From NCBI GenBank assembly GCA_001931905.2, contig MSJI02000566.1, forward strand, positions 1-64,000: DNA of 64,000 bases. Direction: 5' to 3'. The notes below the pieces were generated by a model, which worked only from the letters and a program-made list of their open reading frames with translations, did not search any database and was not told where the DNA came from. Source of the DNA: Cladosporium sp. IMV 00045. Lineage: Eukaryota; Ascomycota; Dothideomycetes; Cladosporiales; Cladosporiaceae. A program made the position numbers and the translations under genes. Shown piece by piece: positions 45,777 through 58,577 of this stretch (its first letter is position 1; every line of letters begins with the position of its first letter).

Positions 45777-48093
45777 TTAGTCGTATCCGGCTCCGCGTTG
45801 CCAGGGACTGGGGCTTGCTCCTTGGTTACGAAAAGACTGGTCGTAGGGACTGGCTGTGCGGTTGTAATTGGGAGGTGCGTGTCGGTCTTGGGCGTTGTCG
45901 CCGAAGGCAGTGGTTCCGATTGGTGATCTAGGCGCATCCATGTACGAGGTCCGTTGTTGGTAAGCAGGGTTGTAGGATGTTTGGGGCTGCTGTTGCTGCT
46001 GAGGTACTCTGTCGCTGCTGCCGCCTGACCAGGAATCGTCATCGTCTTCGATGCGAGCGCCACCCTTGCCGTAGCCCTTGCCCTCGCCACGTGCGGTAGC
46101 ACCAAGAGCGTCGAGCTCGGTATTCAGCTGAGACTGGGACTTGATGAAGCTACCGCGGTCATCGCGCATGGGCTGGTAACGGGTATCGGGGTTCTTGGCG
46201 CACACGGCAATGATGGAAGCCACGAGAACGATGATGATCAAAACCAGAGAGAAGACGGCGTTGTAGACGAAGAAAATGACACCCATGACACCGGTGACAA
46301 TACCCTGGAAGAATTTGTTAGCTCGTGGAAAAACATGTAATATAATCATTGTGGACTTACCGGCTGGTTGAAGACCTCAGTGAAGACAAGCAAGAAGATC
46401 GCGTTCAAGAAGTTGATGACAACAATGGAGATGTTGAAGGCATTCATCTTCTTGTCCATGTAAGGGCGCATGATGCAGATGCCAATCAGAAAGATTGCCT
46501 CGATGATAAGAAGACCAATCGCCTGAGCAACGCCGCTCTGCTGTCCGAGTGCGACGAACATACCCTTGACGAGGAAGTAAACGAGGACAGGCACGATGAA
46601 GAAGTAAGCAGTCGCCTTGAACTGGACGTAGAGGAATCCCCACTTGTTGAGGGAGACGGGGTCCGAGTAGAGGATGTAGGCGGGGTTCTTGTGCATGGCG
46701 ATACTCCTGCGAGCGAGACGGATGACCTTGGCGGATGCCCATCCCAGGATGGCAATCATCGTGAAGACGGTGAAGACGGCAAGGGCGACGATGGCAGCGG
46801 AGTCACGCTGAGTGAACTGCCAGAAGCAAAGTACGACCATCTGAGGGAAACCGATGAGGATGACACGGAACATGATACCCTTGAGGACGGTGTTCCAGCC
46901 GTTGCGGAAATCCTTGAATTTGTCGCCCTGCATGCGTCCAGCCCTGGTGAGCGCTTCGCAGATACCCTTGAAGATGAGCACGCCGAGGACGACGAACATG
47001 ACGAAGACCAGGAAGAAAATGTAGCCGGTCATGAAGATGTTGGTCTCTTCAATGCCAGCGCGGAAGCCGACGCGGTCAATTCCCTTAACGATGACCGTGT
47101 TGGAAGAGTCGACGTAGTTGGCACCGGCGGCGTTGGTTCGAGGGGAGAGAACATTTCTCTTCAAAGACTGCACGGCGTACTCCATAGCGGCAGAGGCACC
47201 GTCGAGAGCACGCTTCTGGACCTGGACTGACTGGGTTCCGCGGTTAGAGAGAATGGTCGAAGGCGTACCACCGGTGGCGCGCTGGTACCAGGTTGCGATA
47301 TCCTGAATAAATCCGATGCGAATGATACCCATGCTCCACTGGAAGTTCTGGGTCCAAGAAGCGACGATGGGCGGGAGTGATACAGCGGTCATGCCGATGA
47401 AAGCCTGAGCCTGGAAGTAGCCGAAAAGAGCCATGGTGTTTGCAGCGACGTGAGCGGCGGTATTTGAGTGTCCGAGACCTGATGTGACGGCTGAGGAAAC
47501 GAGCGCAAGACCAGAGATGACGGCGACGGTCCATGCGACACCTTTCTGATTGACTGTTTTCCCGTTGGACAGTTCAGCTTCGACACAAGCAACAGACTCG
47601 CCAGTATCCGTATTGTTGAAGTAAATTTGAATCTTTGCATCGAGATCAGGGACGGTGTAAGTGATGCCTGAAAGCGCCTTGTCAGTTTCATGTACCGAAA
47701 CACTCATGTGTAAATTGAGAACGTACCTGGTACCTCCTTCAGAGCCTCTTGAGGCACTTCGAAGTTACTCTTGAGATCGATGGGCGCCTCCTGCATGGGG
47801 CACAGTCCGAGCAAGTCGGTGTCGCAAGGGTCGATGCTCCTCTGGTAAGCCAGAAAGCCATAGGCGTAGACGAAAGCCTCGATGGTGATGTTTCCCTCGA
47901 CGGTGCTGACACCGGTGATGTTGAAGCGGAGCATGCCATCGTCGGGAGTGAAGACGACATCGAACAGGTTGGCGCTGAAACTGCTGTTCTTCTGACACTG
48001 GGCGAGAGACTGCGAGAGCAGTTTGCGCTCGGCTGAGGCGAAGGAGGTGAGCGCAAGTAGCGCGGATATTAATGTTGTGAAGGCGAAGCGCAT
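45777..48093 (-). CDS. TRP-like ion channel / flavin carrier (FLC) family
   Basis: Three exons, 47727-48093, 46361-47667 and 45777-46304, with 59- and 56-nt introns, give 733 residues. Layout: signal peptide (MRFAFTTLISALLALTSFASA); an ML-like lumenal domain with paired Cys (CQKNSSF, CDTDLLGLC) to about residue 165; then a multi-helix TRP-like membrane domain from GVAWTVAVISGLALVSSAV to FFVYNAVFSLVLIIIVLVASII; then a Gln/Ser/Asp-rich cytosolic tail with a QQQQQ run. This matches yeast Flc1-3 and fission-yeast Pkd2 relatives, which act in ER, Golgi or plasma membrane in calcium, FAD and wall homeostasis. The gene is intact. Confidence 0.92.
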
Positions 48094-50603
48094 GGTGGGC
48101 GTGTGGCGAGTCGTCGTCGTCGTCGTCGGCAGCGACAACGGCGAGGTATTATTATTGATGTAAGTGGTATGTGGTTATGACAGGCGGCGGAGGTGCCGGG
48201 TCGAGCGAGTGGTGGGCGTGATCAATGCGAGCGCAGGTGAGACAGCGGGCGCACGAGGAGATGCCGGATACGAGCGGTTGTTGTGGTGAGAGGGAGAGAG
48301 AGGGAGGCTCACTCGCTCGCTGGCTGGCTAGAGGGGGGATGTCTGCTGGTGTAGGCGACGACGCAGCAGCAGTAGACACACGGCAGAGGTGCAGATGGAT
48401 GGCAGTAGTAGTGGAGAGTTGTTTAACGAGAGACGGCAGGTGGGAGAGGAAGTGGATGGATGATGGTGGTGGTGACGATATGGATGGCTGGGTCTGTCTG
48501 GTAACTGGGACAGCAGGCGCGGCTGGCTTGCGTGGTGCCAGGGTCTGGCTGCGGTTGCTGGCTTGCTGTTTCCTGCTGCGAGCGGGCAGGATCGGCGTGG
48601 CGGGAAGAAGAGGGAATGGTAGGTAGGAATAACGAATGACTAGGTAGGTAGGGGAGAAGAAGAACAAAACAACAATACCATTCAAGGGGAGTGGTGAGAG
48701 GAAGAAGAATTGAACAGCAGTGGTGAATGGCAGGAGGAGAAGATGCGAGGTAGCATTCGCCGCCCCTTCAGGTAATACGAAAGGAAATGGGAAATGGGCG
48801 TTTTGGCGCGTGGAGGGAGGCTGTGCTGGCTTCTTTTGCCCTGTCGTAGTCAGGAGAGCTGAGAGAGGCAAGAGGCGAGAGAGAGGCCGGCCAGCGATGG
48901 AGGACCGAGAGCGAGAGGGAGAGAGGACCTCAGGCTCAGGCTCAGGCTCGATGGGGCCGGGCCATGTTCTTCTTTTCTTGGCTGTTATGCCCATACACGC
49001 GTTCTACTCGCACCACTGTGGGGGATCCTGGAGTTGTGCGCGCCATCATTGGCAAAGACTGGGTCCGCCAATCCGCGCCCTGGCCGTTCTATTCTTGCCG
49101 ACACACACGCTTACACGCAACAGAGAGAGACTTTCCCATCTTCTTCCTCTTGTTCCTCTCGCTCAACAAACCGAATGAAGTCATGTGACATTCCGTCTCA
49201 TCTCGTCACCGTATGACATACGGACAGACACACTCCTCTTCTGCACAGCACCCGCACGCACGCACGCACATGTCTCATCAAATAGCACAGATCACCTCTC
49301 GCAACCAAACACACCAATTCCACATAGTGGTCTTTAGCATCACAGTAGAGAGCACCGCTCCGCATCTCCAAACCGTCTTTCTCCCTCTTTGCTTCTTACC
49401 AAACTGACTGACTGTCTCCCCTCTGCGGAAAAGCTGTCGGCGCTTACCTCGCGCCCAAGCCAAAACAGCGCGTGCACATTTGGATTCCCCTTAGCGTTTC
49501 CCTTAATTCTCCAATCGAGCGCCGCGGTCTGGCCTTACGCTTGGGGACGAAAGGACCCACAGAGTAGTACCTTAGGTAAGGTATCACCGTATCCGTCCCG
49601 CGCTCTCGTTTCACGCTGTGGTATGTATGATGGAGTTTTGTCTCTCTTTCTGTTTGAGATCCCCATCTGCTCGCACACCGGTGCACACTTGCATTTCTTC
49701 ACGACTTTGCCAGCCACACACGTCACTTCCACAGGCGCATGCCATTAACACTCAGAAGCTCATGTACATGTATCTCTCCGTCCGCACGTCTTCCAAACCC
49801 GCGGACTCCTCGGCATCCCGCGGAAAGCAAATAAGCAAAGCGGCGCCATGACTGGCAATCTCGTGCCATGATGCCGAGGGACGACTCGACTCGACCTCCT
49901 TCCTTGGAGAGGACGTTTCCAAGGCGGAAGTGCTATTGTTCATACCGTATAAAAGGCGCCTTTGCATTCCAAGCACCTGGCGCCGTTTGTTGTTCTGGAA
50001 TGACGTCTGGGAATAATTGCCAATGGCTGACCGTACTCATGTAAAGTCTGACCACTTCCTTGGGATGCCTTTGGTGATCATTTCTGCTGTCTCTTTTGTT
50101 TTTCAGCCAATGTCCTGGGCGGGCGTGGCAAGACTGAACTTGGGATAGGTATCTTTGGGCCACGGCACTAATAAGAGCAAGGGAATGTCTTTCCAGACGC
50201 CACGGACGAATTGACAAGAAACATCGGCCTCGACACCTTGAACGCTATTGACCAAGAGATCACCGCAGGCGACAGATATGCTATTCCAAGATCCTCATTA
50301 TCATCAGTGATAACTAGCTAGATAGGCCCGAATCCGCCCAGTGCCAAAAAACCCTAAGCCTCCTCCTAACCAGACCTCGCAACTTTTCAGGCCAAGTACG
50401 CTCTACACCTCTCCATATGTCTCGTCCCTTAGCGCTCAGCGAAATACTATTGCCGCCGAAATTGCGCGAAACCCACAGCCTCCCCCTCCCCCTCATCGTA
50501 TCACAGTCCCACTCCAATTCCCCAACCACAACAACAAGCGCACGCAAAAGCAAGACTCCCTCCCATCAACCTCCTCACATGCCACACCGCCCCCATCCTC
50601 TCC
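48094..50603. other. 2.5 kb intergenic, low-complexity
   Basis: The first kilobase upstream of the TRP-like gene is strongly strand-biased (pyrimidine-rich on the gene's strand) and yields a 280-codon frame (48152-48994) of Ser/Pro/Leu runs, which I read as leader and promoter, not protein. A short CACG tandem run lies near 49255-49270. No gene seen. Confidence 0.45.
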
Positions 50604-52277
50604 CTAAATCTCCACATACCCCAGCGTGATATTCACACACCACTCCCCCACCCTCCCCAGACTCAAATACCCCCCGCAGACCTCAAACCCACTCCCCCCA
50701 TCTCCCCCGGGGAACTCACACCTCAACACCCCCGCGCAAGCAGCACAGTAAGGCGTCAGCCCGTCCGGAGCGGGCGTTGCGTCCAGAAAGAGGTAGGGGA
50801 ACGGATCGCGCGCGTTGACGGATGCGATGAGTTGTGTGGTGTTGTCCGGTATTTGCGCGAGTTGGGACAGTGTATTGAGGGTGAAAGTCGTGCTGTTGCT
50901 GTCGGGCGTGGTGGTGTTGGGGTTGCTTGGGTCGAAGAAGGCGATTAGGCTGCCGGAGCTGCCGGGGGAGGCGGCGCGGTAGGCTGTTAAGGGGCTGTTG
51001 CTGGTGGTGTCGTTGTAGGTTAGGAGGAAGGCTGTGGGGGCTGGGGAGGTGAGGGTTTGGATTTCGGTGGTTGTGGCCGCGTCGCTGGCGGTGGCGTTGA
51101 TGGTCACGGTTTCCTGGGCGGAGGGTGGTTAGATTGGGGATTGCGATTTCGAGGGGATCGAAGGGGGAGAGGGAGGCACTTACGTCGCCTGTGGCTGTTG
51201 CGGAGATGGTGATTAAGGTTTGAATGGTAGTGAAGGCTGTGGCGGCTGGTGATGGGAGATAGGTTAGTGGTTGTGGAAGATTAGGAAATGCAGGTAAAGA
51301 ACATACTGATAGTAGGCGTTTCCGTAACCGTCCCCGTCTGCAAAACCAGTCAGCAAACACGATCAAACATCACGATCCCGATCAAACAAGCCAAGAAACC
51401 TACACCGCCAACAGTCGTCTTATTCTTCGTAACAGTCTTCGTAGTCGTAGCCTTCTGCACGCGCGGACACTTGCACGCAGCTTTCAGACCCTCTGAGCCG
51501 TACAAACTCGAGCAAGTGAAAGCCGCCGTGGCCGTGTCGGTCCTGGTCCCGCTCGAGGATGAGACGTCGATAGTGGCGAAGTCGAGAGTGATGGAAGCTG
51601 TGTCTGAGCTGCTCGGATCCTGCCTCTTGGCTACGCTCATTGGAGTCGGCATTGGTGCTGGGGTGACTGAGGGTGGGCGAGGCGTGCCATCGCAGGTGAA
51701 GGCTGTGGATGTGCTGGGGGACTTGTCAGCTTGTCTTGTAGAGGGCTTGTGGGAGGAGTTGAGGCGGTGTTACGCTGTGGCTGTGGCAGTTATGGTTTCG
51801 ACGGTATTTGTGACTGTCACAGTCCCAGTAATTTCTGTCGAAACCGTGATCGTGGTTTCTGGGACGGTGCTATACTCGGTGCTACGGATGAAGAAATCAG
51901 TCTCTGCAATGTACAGCGAGGATACCAGATGTGGCGCTGATACTTCGTCTCGGTGGCCGTGGCAGCCGAGTCAGTGACCGTAACATTCGTCGCGATACTC
52001 GTGATCGTCGTCTTGTAAGTCGTACTGCTACGGTTTAGTAGGTGAGCAACTCAGACTAACAACGCAAGTCATACACTTTCTCAGTTTTGGTGATCCTGTC
52101 CGTCCCGCAGTAAGAAGTGACAAAAGACTCTCCACCGTAGTTGTACAAGCAGTTGAGAGCCTGCTTACACGGCTTGTAGCGTTCAGGGCGCTTGCCGGAC
52201 TCGGCGAATGGGTCAGCGAGTGGCTCAGCGATCGCCGGAGCGATTAGCAGGGCGAAAAGAATGGCTCGGTCGATCAT
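50604..52277 (-). CDS. Secreted Thr/Ser-rich protein, multi-exon, unknown
   Basis: Exon 1 (52075-52277) starts with a signal peptide (MIDRAILFALLIAPAIAEPL) and a Cys-containing segment (KPCKQALNCLYNYGGESF). A 50-nt intron leads to an exon at 52024 reading TTYKTTITS. Later parts are Thr-rich (PETTITVSTEITGTVTVTNTVETIT), then TSTAFTCDG, MPTPMSVAKRQDPSSSD, CSSLYGSEGLKAACKC, a KATTTKTVTKNKTTVGG end, and finally a folded-looking C-terminal exon (about 50604-51110) with Cys in YCAACAGVLRCEF and VCGGYLSLGRVGEWCVNITLGYVEI. An in-frame TAA near 51770 is avoided by a 63-nt intron beginning GTAACA. It has at least five exons; some boundaries are tentative. It is probably a cell-wall or extracellular glycoprotein. 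No family recognised. Confidence 0.6.
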
Positions 52278-53038
52278 GTTTGCAGCAAATGTGGTTGAAA
52301 GTAGTGAGGGATCTGGCTTGATGTATTTACTTGGGCAGACTGAACGTAGCTCCGGAAAAACGCATGAGGTCGTCGTGCTAAGATGATATATCAGAATTCT
52401 TTCACGTCAAGGCAAGCAAGGGGATGTTGCGTTTGAATTGTTGGTGGCTATCGATCAGGCCGTGGCGCCATGTGAATTCCATCTCGAAGCAATACGAGGT
52501 CGCGGAAAGCCTATATGATAGATTTCGCGTGGCGCTAGCGAGATCAAAGTCCAGACACGGTCGAGGAATGGAAGGGCGTGCTGGTAGGTATGTTGGGGCT
52601 GCTCACCAGGGGTTGATATCGAATAGATCTGAAAGGCAGTTATCTGGTCCTGCTTGTGAAGACTAATCAGTATCGATGTGTTCTTGTCATTCAAGCACGT
52701 TGATCGTCTGGTAGGATGAGATCTTCAGATCAGTGTACATCGACTAGAAAGGAATGCAAACAGAAGATCCGACTTCCCAGATACGGGGGTGTGAGGCTTG
52801 TAGGAATTCGGCCGAACGCCTTCTGTGCGACATGTAGTTCACTGGATGGTGGGCCGAGCTAGAACTGGTTCTCATAAAAATGCTTTTTGGTTTCGTGTGA
52901 AGTATCCAGTTGGTCGAGAAAAATCGACCCCATTTCGGAGTGTCTTAAACTGCGATCAGACAGCCGGGTTTTCCTTTTCCACAAATGCTGCAGGTGTATC
53001 AAAATGCATGATCATTCCCTCGTCTCACATCATGTCAA
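52278..53038. other. Intergenic, no gene seen
   Basis: 760 nt between the secreted-protein start and the end of the PRMT3 gene. Confidence 0.45.
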
Positions 53039-54819
53039 TCATCGCATCTTCCACGATTGGTCACCCTTCTCCTGTGCGTCCTTAGACTCCCACTGAGCAG
53101 TGATGTTCAATCCCCTTCCTTCGTCATCCTTCAGGAACTTGACGTTACCGCCAATGACAGTTCCAGAGCTGAGGTTGCTGCCGGTCTTCCCCTTGCGATC
53201 GACGATGCAAGTGCCACACTGCCAATGGGTGCGCTTGGTCATAGGGCTGGTACTGAAAGTCACCGCACCCTTCTGCACAGACAACTTGTCCTGCTCTTCC
53301 GGCTCGATTCTGCCTGGCAATCCGGCGGTGGCGGCAGGTGCTGGCGAAAAGACGGTGTCGAACCATGTGCACCATGCATCAAGAGAGTCAATGTCCTGGT
53401 CGAGAGTCACTTCGAACGGCACCTGGAACTGTAGGTCCTCGGCAGTAGCCTGGTGCAAATCCCACATCGCCACAGGCTGCTTCTTGCCAGTGCTGCCAAC
53501 GACAGTCTTCGCTGGCGGGTGCTGCACAACAACATCGTCAAGGGCGCCCTCGAGCATGCAGTGCATGTCGAATCCGTAGACATCGTTCCAGAAAGTGACA
53601 TTGTCGCTAACCCAGTCGGGATCCGCGAGGGGTGCGAGGTGCACGCTGACGTGGCTCGGCACCATGAGGCCATCGAAAGAGCCATCGGCACGACGCTTCA
53701 TGAAGCGGTCTCTCGCGCAGAAAACGGATGGCAGCATGTTCTCGAAAAACAGGCAGTAGCCCATCCATTCGCTGACAATGATGTCGACATCCTTGTAGTT
53801 ACCGGGCAGCTCGTGAAGATCCTCGACCTTTCCGCGGATGAAAGTGATTTGCTTGTCCAGACCGTTCTCGAATGCGATTTGGCGCGCTTTGTCAATGATG
53901 GCACTGTTGTCTAGGGCGAACACCTGCTTGGCACCAGCTTTGGCGCAGAACATGGACAGGATACCGGTACCGCAGCCAACATCCATCACGGTCTTGCCGG
54001 CGAAAAGGTGCTTGTTCTCGTAGATGAAGTCACGGTAGGCCTCGGTACGCACGCTGTCCTGAAGCATGACCTGGTGGATGTCGTTGAAGCTGTAGCTTTC
54101 AAAGTACGAGTCGTCGTAGCGCTTCGCCTTTGCGTCTGTTTCACTGTTGTCTTTGCTGGGAGCCTCAGACCAGCGCTTCTCCAGAGTCTCGCTGACCTGC
54201 TCTCGGTAGATGTCAAACTGCGATTGGAGCTTGCTGAGCTGCTCCTTCAATTTTGACACTTCGTCAGTGGCGTTGCTCTCGTTCGACTCTGCGGCCTGCT
54301 TTCCGTTGGCTTCCATCGATTCCAGCTCGTCAACGCTGAAGAGCAGTGCATCGTCCTCAAGCACAGGCTGCATGAATTTCTCATCCTCCCAAGCAGCCGG
54401 ACTCTCCACTGCAGGCTTCGGGTTTCCAGCCTTAACTTCTGAGCGGACATAGTTGACAAACTTGATCATACCGAAAAAGTCAAGACCTGCCATTTCGTCA
54501 GCCTGACAAATTCGACCATTTGGCAAAACCTGGCAAAAACCGGTTCTGAGACCTACCCACCGTGACGAGAGCGGAAAGCTACAAGGTCAAAATCATGACC
54601 AGTTTTCATGTGATCCAGAGCCTGGGCAAGAGAAGTCGACGATTCGTTGCAGAACAGGCACTGAACGCTGAACTCTTCAGTGTCTTCCTCAACATCGTTC
54701 CAGCCTTCGCTGTCCTCGCGCACGTTGAGGGCGTCGAATCTCTCAGGCGTGTCGTCATTGTCGTCACGTAGTTGCTGGGCTGACGGCCCAGCGTTCACGA
54801 TAGCATCGATTGAGCTCAT
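53039..54819 (-). CDS. rmt3: Protein arginine N-methyltransferase 3 (type I)
   Basis: Two exons, 54561-54819 and 53039-54486, with a 74-nt intron, give 568 residues. It transfers methyl groups from S-adenosylmethionine to arginine; in other organisms PRMT3 acts on ribosomal protein uS5 in the cytosol. The N-terminal C2H2 zinc finger has Cys54, Cys57, His70 and His75 (CLFCN...HMKTGH). A coiled-coil stretch follows (VSKLKEQLSKLQSQFDIYREQV). The SAM-binding loop VMDVGCGTG lies at about 253-261, the double-E loop SEWMGYCLFFENML holds Glu326 and Glu335, and the THW loop reads KRTHWQC. All catalytic features of the family are present. The exon join HG-LDFFGMIKFVNYVR is as expected for PRMT3. Confidence 0.94.
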
Positions 54820-55160
54820 TTTGGGCGATTTTCTAAAGCTTCAAGTAATATTCTGCTGCTGCGGCGGCGGCGTCAAAGTTGAACTTTTGTTAAAAAGTGG
54901 GCCAGACCAGGCGGCTTGGCGCGAGGATCGGCCGGGTTTTACTGGAGATGGTCAAGAAGGCAACATAGAAAATGATCGGGTATCATTAAAACAAGAGAAG
55001 TCTAGAATTATGTTCATAATAAATCTAATTCCAGGAATATACGAAGTTTACTTTATCTACACATAAATTGCTTTTTTTAACCGCAAAACGCTGTTGTAAA
55101 CGCTCAAATCCAAGTACAAATCCAAATCATCCACGCATATCAATCAGACATCATAACACA
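54820..55160. other. Short intergenic region
   Basis: About 340 nt holding the PRMT3 promoter and the 3' flank of the next gene, whose stop is at 55161. Confidence 0.5.
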
Positions 55161-56656
55161 TTACTCATCTTTCGTAAAATCAGACTTCTGCCTCCACTGT
55201 CCACCGTACCTCCAGACAACAAACGGCACAGGAGCCAAGAGCAGAGTAGCGGCAGCCAACACAGTGAATCCCAATCCGTACCCAATAGCCTCAGACAGGG
55301 GCGCCGTAACCAGTGGCAGGAAGGTACCCATAAGGCATCTGGTGATCAGCACAGCGGTCATGGCCGATGCTGAGAAAAGGTTGAAAGAATCAACAACGTA
55401 TGCTGTAAGCGGCACCATCCCCATGATGACGAAGGCTCCAAGGAGGACCACGGCTAGGAGCATGAGCGGCACGGGTAATATACATTGAGCCACCCATCCG
55501 TAAAGAGCGACAACAAATGGAAGAATGACGCTGCTGACAATGACAAGTGGCAGGCGATTTTCGGGCTGGGACTTTCCTGAGTCGGGCGATTGTAAAGCTT
55601 TGTAGATGCGGTCGAGAAGAACATGGCAGACGGCAAGGCCAATGACCGAGCCGACACTGAAGCTGAGGAAGGCAGATCCTACCATCGCGGGTGTGAAGTT
55701 GTATCTGTATCTCAGGATGTCCGGGAGAGTCGTCGACATCACGTAGAAGAAGGTAAACACCAGAGCGCCGTACAGGGATAGGATTTGGAGGACGAAGGAG
55801 CTCCAATAGACCTTGAGCGGACGTGTGATGGAAGCCAGGAGTCCGAGGTCTTCAGGGATGGGCGACTCACTGTTGTCCGACAGCGAAATGCCCTTTTTAG
55901 CCAACACCGTAATTTTGTACGTCTCGCGGAAGCAGGTCAGAATCACAGTCTCGCAAACGCATGCCAGGCAAATTGAAAGCCACATAGTTGCTCTCCAGCC
56001 ATAGGATTCCGCAATGGCACCAGAGATCGCGGGCCCGATAGCACCACCAAGCAGCGGCGCGAACATGACAATGGACATGGCCGAGCCACGTTGCTCCGAG
56101 GGAAAGATATCGCCAATGATAGCAGGGTTGAGCACATTCGACGCGACGGTCACACCGATGAAGAAACGGGCAAAAATCATCAAACCCATGCTCTGGCTGA
56201 GTACTCCCAATAAGCTGCCGAAGATGAAAAGGACATTGGCGACATTGAAAACGGGATAGCGGCCATATCGTTCGGACAGAGGTGCGATCAGAAGAGGGCC
56301 TGCTGCTTCGCCGAGTTCCCAAATGGTAACGAGAAGAATGCTGCCGGTCTTATTTTCTTGACCGCCATTCAGGTCAGCTATGATGCGACCAGCGACGGGA
56401 ACCACAGAGACGCAATTGAAAGTGCTATGAAACCATGTCAGTAATTTACAAAAAAATCAGTAGCAGCTTCCACGTACACTGCAAATGCCATGAAGGCAAG
56501 CAATGCGACTATTCCCCACTTGTACGCCAACGACCAGTCCTCAGGCAGATCGATGTCGTCGTAAACATCCTCGCGGCTCTTCACCTGGCGGAGTAGCGGT
56601 TGACGCTCGTCGGCCGTCATGTCGTCGGTCGGTCGCCGCGCTTGTGTTGAAGGCAT
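55161..56656 (-). CDS. MFS transporter, DHA1 (polyamine/drug) type
   Basis: Two exons, 56478-56656 and 55161-56424, with a 53-nt intron, give 480 residues. The intron cuts the first helix (MAFAV/TFNCVSVVPVAGRI). Family motifs: GSILLVTIWELGEAAGPLLIAPLSERYGRYPVFN and ARFFIGVTVASNVLNPAIIGDIFPSEQRGSAMS. Twelve helices are expected; N- and C-termini are short and soluble. DHA1 members export drugs, polyamines or metabolites by proton antiport. No biosynthetic neighbours suggest a substrate. Confidence 0.9.
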
Positions 56657-57968
56657 GGCAGGGAGGTTGACCCTGAATATATAATAATCTGTGGTACAAA
56701 GTACCAGGGTAAATTATACAAGTACCAGGCTACAAGGGCAGGGCGCAAAACAGAAATTTGCCGACCGTGGCGTGATTTTGCTGGGCTAGAGTCGCCTCCG
56801 GGCTCGGCTTCGGCGCGGTTACAAGCGAAAGTTGGCCAGCCACATTCAACCTTGCATTGCTAAAGCCGCGCTCTTCGGTAAGCAAGTAGCGACCTTAGGT
56901 ATTATTAGGTAGACATGTCATTCCTCTTTTGCTCTCACTTCTAATTCACTCTTTCTATGTACAGTAAGCGAATGGTGCGTCATTGCGATCCAACTCAAAG
57001 CGAGCAGATACTACCCGCCCACAAAGCTGTCCACTCCCGACTGAGCGGACAGGTCGCTACTCACACTCGGGTTCAAGATATCTGTCTATGGCACGGCTCA
57101 TTACTCGGTATATCCGCAAAGCCGATGGAACTAGTCCAGTAACCTTTATACCCGGCTTCATGATGGCCGGTCATCAGGAACAGATTACCATCTCAGCGAG
57201 AATGCTTCACCGACATGTAATTGAGAAATATCGAACGCCGAAGTTTGTTGAATACTGCACCGCAACCTTGTGAGTGTGGCCTGCACAGATCAAAATCACT
57301 TCGAAGGCTACTTTGAGTTCCCGACAATCTCGCTTTCGATGCATTGATGTATTCGATCCTTCAGCAGTCCACAACAGGCATTTGTTAAGCAGAGATGCAA
57401 AGGGAGTCTTCAAACTCGATCGGACTTTGCCGGAACCAAAAGACTGGAGGCACAGCCCTGCCAGATATGTGCTGACCACCGTACTTTGCACTACTCTTAA
57501 TTTGAGTGTGAATGAAAGTCAGTAGCGGCACCGGAGCTGCACGGCCACAACGAGGTTCTTCTACTTCGACTTGGAGATACGATTTTGTCACCGCGCCGAT
57601 TGCATTGCCGGCTGCCGTCAATAGGAAAAGAAGACCCCGAAACTTTACTACGCAATGCTCTATGGACTCTTCACTACGGAGTGAATATGACATGCCTCAG
57701 TTCATTCGTTGTCTGGTGCGAAAGAGCGACTATGGAGCGATCGTAGTATGTTCCACAGCAAAAAGTACGTTTACTGATGATCAACGCGACATGAGGAAAT
57801 AGAAAGTGGCATCATTGCGACCCCAGGAAATATTTGTGATAAAACTGGGAGCAATATTGGCTTCAGTCAATTATGGCAAACAAAAGCAAAACTCCATCCG
57901 GGAATTACGCCACGCTAATGCCAGTTCAGCATCAACAAATGTCGACGCTCGCAGCCGTACGTGTCGCT
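56657..57968. other. 1.3 kb intergenic, no firm gene
   Basis: The MFS promoter lies at the left. A 96-codon plus-strand frame at 57512-57802 has no domain and no splice context. Nothing else is seen. Confidence 0.4.
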
Positions 57969-58577
57969 TTACCTATAACCAAAGGGCATTGCACCCCCCA
58001 TGGCTACTTGATACTCCATGTCCGCTATATCATAGGGGTCATGTGGACAGGCACTTGAGCCGTAGTCCCAGCCATTGCCTGTGTTGTAACCCAGATAGCC
58101 AGTGTCCGTCCGGAAAACAGTCCCGCCCTCGCGGCCAGGCACGTGAGGCTCACGGTACATCGGCCTTGAATTTGAGGTCGCTCCCCAATCGGCCATGGCC
58201 CATTCGGATGGTATCGAGCGATATTCATACCCTGGCCCATCGATGCCATCGATAAGCTCGCCAAAGCCACTTTGTCCCGCCGGACCCCACTGTTCAAAAA
58301 ACGGCCTGTAGGAGGGATCTCTAGTCGCTTCGCCCCGGTATATCTCGTTCCACTGCCCCTGGCCGCTCGAGAAATCTAGCATGCCAAACTGGCCGCCGTC
58401 GCCTGGTATATCCGAAGGGTAGTAAGAGTTCGAGCGTGAGATACCCATTGAAGGCTGTAAATTGTTCTGTGTCCAGTTCATCGATCTTCCGGTCAGAAGA
58501 GAATGATCATAATACTCAGCGCCAGGTACTGTGCCATCGAAATATCCGAAAGGACCGTATCCCCTCTGCCTTGACAT
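57969..58577 (-). CDS. Gly/Tyr-rich lysine-free protein, unknown
   Basis: Single exon, 202 residues, start 58577. Very rich in Gly, Tyr, Pro, Asp, Ser and Trp, with no lysine at all and a single Cys. Examples: YGPFGYFDGTVPGAEYYDHS and GYLGYNTGNGWDYGSS. It has no transmembrane helix and no signal peptide. The composition suggests a disordered, low-complexity (prion-like or sticky) protein. A 202-codon open frame of this biased composition is unlikely by chance, and the start is unambiguous. Orthologues are unknown to me. Confidence 0.5.
   Translation of the reverse strand: MSRQRGYGPFGYFDGTVPGAEYYDHSLLTGRSMNWTQNNLQPSMGISRSNSYYPSDIPGDGGQFGMLDFSSGQGQWNEIYRGEATRDPSYRPFFEQWGPAGQSGFGELIDGIDGPGYEYRSIPSEWAMADWGATSNSRPMYREPHVPGREGGTVFRTDTGYLGYNTGNGWDYGSSACPHDPYDIADMEYQVAMGGAMPFGYR

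Noticed and set aside
46349..47230. 293-codon plus-strand frame
   Set aside because: It is the complement of the TRP-like gene's membrane domain and is acidic shadow sequence.
48152..48994. 280-codon minus-strand frame upstream of the TRP-like gene
   Set aside because: Ser/Pro/Leu low complexity from a pyrimidine-rich leader or promoter; starts and ends are arbitrary.
51760..51780. In-frame TAA in the Thr-rich secreted protein as a further lesion
   Set aside because: A 63-nt intron with GTAACA donor, CTGAC branch and CCCAG acceptor removes it in phase.
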